Source: SAR202 cluster bacterium AD-804-J14_MRT_500m
GTDB taxonomy: Bacteria; Chloroflexota; Dehalococcoidia; UBA3495; GCA-2712585
NCBI GenBank assembly: GCA_009391275.1
Contig: VEXF01000011.1
Span: 1 to 47,097 of the forward strand
DNA: 47,097 nucleotides
Direction: 5' to 3'
Shown: positions 44,376 to 47,097 of the stretch, piece by piece
Layout: every line of letters starts with the position of its first letter
How positions within the stretch are numbered: position 1 is the stretch's first letter
The notes under the pieces: model-generated
The model's database searches: none
What the model saw: only the letters and a program-made list of their open reading frames with translations
Told to the model about the DNA's origin: nothing
Position numbers and translations under genes: made by a program

Positions 44376-44996
44376 ATGGGAGATCAGTTAATCGAATCTT
44401 TGTACGTACCTCATATGACCGGTCTTGCGTTTAAGGTCCGCCGCAACCAACTAATAGAGGTGGTAGATATCCAAGGGAAACAGGTTTGTGATTTCTTCGC
44501 TTTTAATGTTCACGATCCAACCGAGATTCTTTCGCCGGTATACACTCGTAGCATACTAGGGAACTTAAATATAAAACTCGGGGAACACCTTTATAGCACG
44601 CTAAGGCGTCCTTTGTTAAAGGTTTTAAAAGACACCGTCGGACGCCATGATTTGCTTTTCGCTGCCTGCGATCCAGCCCGATATCTAGAGTACGGTCTAA
44701 GTGATCATCCGAACTGTAAATCTAACACTCTTTCGGCTCTATTCGATATCGGAATCACCCCTTCAATATTTCCGGCCCCTATAAACTTGTTCATGAACGT
44801 TGAAGTTAACCCCGACGGCACTACCGAGATTTGTGAGCCGGTCAGTGAACCAGGTGATCACATTGTGCTTCAATCTATTGAAGATCTAGTGATTGCTACG
44901 TCCGCATGCCCTCAAGATCAAAACGCCTGCAATGGATTCAATCCTACAGACCTTCGGATAAATATCTATGACCCTGAATCATCAGATCAAAGTTAA
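44376..44996 (+). CDS. DUF1989 (urea carboxylase-associated) family protein
   Basis: 206 aa. Family blocks visible are QGKQVCDFFAFNVHDPTEIL, HDLLFAACDPARYLEYG, APINLFMNVEVNPDGT and SEPGDHIVLQSIEDLVIATS followed by ACPQDQNACNGFNPTDL. Conserved Cys and His residues suggest a metal site. Members are associated with urea carboxylase and related amide metabolism, where roles such as carboxyguanidine hydrolysis have been described; the role here is inferred. It is transcribed alone, divergent from the structured RNA. The Shine-Dalgarno is CAGGAGCC. Confidence 0.85.
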   Translation: MGDQLIESLYVPHMTGLAFKVRRNQLIEVVDIQGKQVCDFFAFNVHDPTEILSPVYTRSILGNLNIKLGEHLYSTLRRPLLKVLKDTVGRHDLLFAACDPARYLEYGLSDHPNCKSNTLSALFDIGITPSIFPAPINLFMNVEVNPDGTTEICEPVSEPGDHIVLQSIEDLVIATSACPQDQNACNGFNPTDLRINIYDPESSDQS

Positions 44997-45044
44997 TAAA
45001 ACTTTGTCCAGACCCGAACAAGTTTAGTTCATACTATTTTGATA

Positions 45045-45941
45045 TTAGAATTCAGCAAATACCTCTTTCACGAACTCTTCCATGGCACTCAGGGTAAATC
45101 CTATGTCATCACTGGCAAAATCCAATATTATAGTCCCCACCCCAGCTGCCTCGTACTCTTTCAGTTGTGCCAGCAACTTTCCGGATCGCCCAACTAACCC
45201 GGGGCGTTGACCGGACAACGGATCGCCGATATCTTCATCTGATCTCCAGTTTATTGGTAGACTCACATCGATATTTTTCATGCTCCGACCTGTGGATAGT
45301 GCTTCTGCCTGAATTTTTTCTATTCCTTTTCGGATCACATCCGGTGAACCCGCAGTTGGATGCCAACCAGCCCCCAAGCGTGCTACACGCCGGAGGGCGG
45401 CGGGACTTGAACCGCCGATCTCTAACCGGGGATGCGGTTTCTGGACCGGTTTTGGAGAAAACTTAGCATTTTCAAAAGAATAATATTTCCCGTCAAATAC
45501 GGGATCTTCTTCCATCCACAAAACACGCATAGCTTCCAGCATTTCATTAGCAATAGCACCGCGTTCGTGAAACTCCACACCTAGAGCTTCATATTCTTCC
45601 GGCATACTGCCGACTCCAACACCAAGTGTTACCCTTCCTCCTGACGCCACATCCAGCGTCGCCACCACTTTTGCCAACCTAACTGGGTCATGGTAAGGCA
45701 ACACTAACACCGACGTACCTAACCGAACTTTAGACGTTAGTGCGGATAGATACGCAAGCACAGTCAAAGGCTCGTAGTAGGGTTTATTGCCGAGTCGCTG
45801 CCCAATGTATCCTACGTTGAACAAATGCTCACGTGTCCATACCGAATCGAATCCCAACTCTTCCGCGCGAGTCCCCACGCTAATAACCCCATGAAAATCA
45901 TAGATTCCCCAATTATTGGGTACGCAAACTCCAAATCTCAC
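45045..45941 (-). CDS. Luciferase-like monooxygenase / F420-dependent-type oxidoreductase
   Basis: A 298-aa TIM-barrel flavin or F420 enzyme. Family features are AEELGFDSVWTREHL (~26-40), VRLGTSVLVLPYHDPVRLAKVVATLDVASGGR, LGVGVGSMPEEYEALG and FSPKPVQKPHPRLEIGGSS followed by AALRRVARLGAGW. It starts at GTG 45941, with AGGAGG 8 nt upstream. Such enzymes oxidise diverse organic compounds and are expanded in SAR202-like genomes. The choice of FMN or F420 cannot be settled by eye. It is divergent from the small CMD-like gene. Confidence 0.9.
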   Translation of the reverse strand: MRFGVCVPNNWGIYDFHGVISVGTRAEELGFDSVWTREHLFNVGYIGQRLGNKPYYEPLTVLAYLSALTSKVRLGTSVLVLPYHDPVRLAKVVATLDVASGGRVTLGVGVGSMPEEYEALGVEFHERGAIANEMLEAMRVLWMEEDPVFDGKYYSFENAKFSPKPVQKPHPRLEIGGSSPAALRRVARLGAGWHPTAGSPDVIRKGIEKIQAEALSTGRSMKNIDVSLPINWRSDEDIGDPLSGQRPGLVGRSGKLLAQLKEYEAAGVGTIILDFASDDIGFTLSAMEEFVKEVFAEF

Positions 45942-46021
45942 AGCTTCAGTCCTCCTGATACTTTTTAGGCACAGTCTGGTAATCTAATACTTGGTAATTC
46001 CCAAATTTTGGAGGTGTCTTT

Positions 46022-46321
46022 ATGCAACAGCAACCACCCTATATCTCTGCCTTAGAAACCTACGATTCATCACTGTTAGAAACCATCACCAATGTCCGTG
46101 AATTTGTCTTGGCAGATGGAGCACTGTCTGCCAAAACCAAAGTTCTTATGATGGTTCTCAGCGACTCGTTACTATCACATCCGACCGGCGTCAGAAATTT
46201 AGCTAACCGTGCAAGGTCACTTGGCGCCACAGAAGGCGAAATCTCTGAAACCGTTCGAGTTGCGTACCTTATGGGCGGGCTGCCCGGCTTAGTAACTGGT
46301 TGCAACGCATTCCCCGAGTAA
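46022..46321 (+). CDS. Carboxymuconolactone decarboxylase-like small protein
   Basis: A 99-aa all-helical protein. The pattern SAKTKVLMMVLSDSLLSHPTGVRNLANRARSLGATEGEISETVRVAYLM matches the CMD/AhpD-like fold. The usual C-x-x-C redox pair before the H...A...GAT-x-E-E/I segment is missing (SLLSHPTG). A thiol peroxidase-type activity is therefore unlikely; a lactone or unknown role remains. ATG 46022 has GGAGGTG about 5 nt upstream. It converges on the amidase gene with 11 bp between stops. Confidence 0.75.
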   Translation: MQQQPPYISALETYDSSLLETITNVREFVLADGALSAKTKVLMMVLSDSLLSHPTGVRNLANRARSLGATEGEISETVRVAYLMGGLPGLVTGCNAFPE

Positions 46322-46332
46322 CACACCATCAC

Positions 46333-47097
46333 TTAAATAGGGGGCCTTTTTCGGTGCCATGGAGTGCTCTGTTCATACGCATATCCAACGTTCAATAGCA
46401 TCCCATCCGAGAATGGTCTTCCTGCCAATTGTAATCCAATAGGCATCTCTTTGCCTGTCGTGTTGACAAACCCACACGGGACTACGAGGGCCGGTACATT
46501 CGAAAGGTTAAACGGGGAGCAAAGACTCCGGCGTCCGGTCACGCCTAGTAAAGCCTCCTGCTTGCTCTCCGTTCCAGCCTTCGTCTTAATCTTCGGTGCA
46601 GGCTCTGATGACGCCGGCAAGGCTAAAACATCTACTGAGTCGAGCGCTGATATCACCTGACCGCGGATCAGATGTCTTATTTTCTGAGCTTTGTAGTAAA
46701 GTTCTGCGGGTATTATGCAGCCAGTCAATAAATCAGTCAGAACGTTATGCTCATAATCTTGAGGTCTTGTTCTTAACCAACTCCGATGTGTAGAAGCCGC
46801 TTCTACCTCCATGATGGTCCGTGTCACTGCAGCGCTGTAATGTAACAATGGTATAGATACATTCGTCACATCAGCCCCAATTTCAGACAAATGTTTAATC
46901 GCTGTTTCGATAGTCCGTTTTACTTCGGGTTGAATGAAATCTGCATCTATCGCTTCTTTTACAATCCCTATGCGTATTCCATTGATATCCCCATTTAAAC
47001 CCGCCAGATAATCTGGAACAAATCTGGTAGCGCTGTACCGATCTTTGGGATCATGCCCCGCGATAGCTTTCAAAGTGACGGCACAATCAGTTACGGA
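46333..47097 (-). CDS. Amidase signature family hydrolase, C-terminal part (runs off the window)
   Basis: The frame is open to the window edge, so the start and the Ser-Ser-Lys catalytic core lie outside. Visible are SVTDCAVTLKAIAGHDPKD, GIRIGIVKEAIDADFIQPEV and DVLALPASSEPAPKI, then SLCSPFNLSNVPALVVPCGF and GLQLAGRPFSDGMLLNVGYAYEQST. These are the typical C-terminal half of amidases/GatA-like enzymes. Position among catabolic genes and the lack of gatB/gatC favour a general amidase over tRNA amidotransferase (inference). It could act downstream of the ring-opening hydantoinase. Confidence 0.9.
   Translation of the reverse strand, partial: SVTDCAVTLKAIAGHDPKDRYSATRFVPDYLAGLNGDINGIRIGIVKEAIDADFIQPEVKRTIETAIKHLSEIGADVTNVSIPLLHYSAAVTRTIMEVEAASTHRSWLRTRPQDYEHNVLTDLLTGCIIPAELYYKAQKIRHLIRGQVISALDSVDVLALPASSEPAPKIKTKAGTESKQEALLGVTGRRSLCSPFNLSNVPALVVPCGFVNTTGKEMPIGLQLAGRPFSDGMLLNVGYAYEQSTPWHRKRPPI

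Overview
The window looks like chromosome from an uncultured marine Chloroflexota bacterium, most likely of the SAR202 clade (inference). The reasons are moderate GC, compact operons, and a gene set rich in CaiB/BaiF CoA-transferases, luciferase-like monooxygenases, two hydantoinase/oxoprolinase operons, acyl-CoA ligase, an Asp-box beta-propeller lipoprotein and CxxC zinc-ribbon small proteins. No 16S rRNA is present, so the assignment is not firm.

Layout. 1-4.9 kb (minus strand): fumC followed by trpE-trpG-trpD and the start of trpC, which loses TrpC similarity after about 75 codons. 5-10 kb: sortase, small zinc-ribbon protein, MoxR-type AAA ATPase, then htpX overlapping a nucleotide-sugar epimerase. 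10-12.1 kb: a decayed integrative-element scar at a tRNA-Leu(TAG). Two 129-bp direct repeats carry the tRNA 3' end and flank two zinc-ribbon membrane-protein genes, a gene fragment and a 28-bp perfect palindrome. 12.1-16.4 kb: a visibly GC-richer block with a broken RidA gene and a hyuA-hyuB operon, ended by a strong bidirectional terminator. 16.4-27 kb: an unusual Cys/Gly-tailed IscA-like protein, an intact RidA, a conserved hypothetical with recF, a beta-hydroxyacid dehydrogenase, a membrane protein, a cytosine-deaminase-like amidohydrolase, a 1064-aa lipoprotein with 13 Asp-box motifs and a perfect internal 170-bp duplication, and a YIP1-like membrane protein. 27.3-28.0 kb: a pseudogene remnant, tRNA-Gln(CTG) and tRNA-Glu(CTC).

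28-47 kb is a catabolic and transport neighbourhood: DapA-family aldolase, a second hyuB-hyuA operon in the opposite gene order, MFS transporter, acyl-CoA ligase, two tandem paralogous two-repeat alpha/beta proteins, a fused CydDC-like ABC exporter, a Holliday-junction-resolvase-like protein, an ABM-domain protein, CaiB/BaiF transferase, a DUF1989 protein, a luciferase-like monooxygenase, a carboxymuconolactone-decarboxylase-like protein and the C-terminal part of an amidase. Together these suggest uptake and breakdown of cyclic amides, ureido compounds and carboxylic acids via CoA thioesters (inference from families only).

The most striking unexplained object is at 44.04-44.33 kb on the minus strand. 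It has a textbook promoter (TTGACA-17-TAGGAT), a perfect Shine-Dalgarno before a 19-codon ORF, a 34-position hairpin whose imperfect pairs are almost all G-U only in the minus-strand RNA, and an intrinsic terminator. It reads as an independent structured RNA or tiny gene that I cannot match to a known family.
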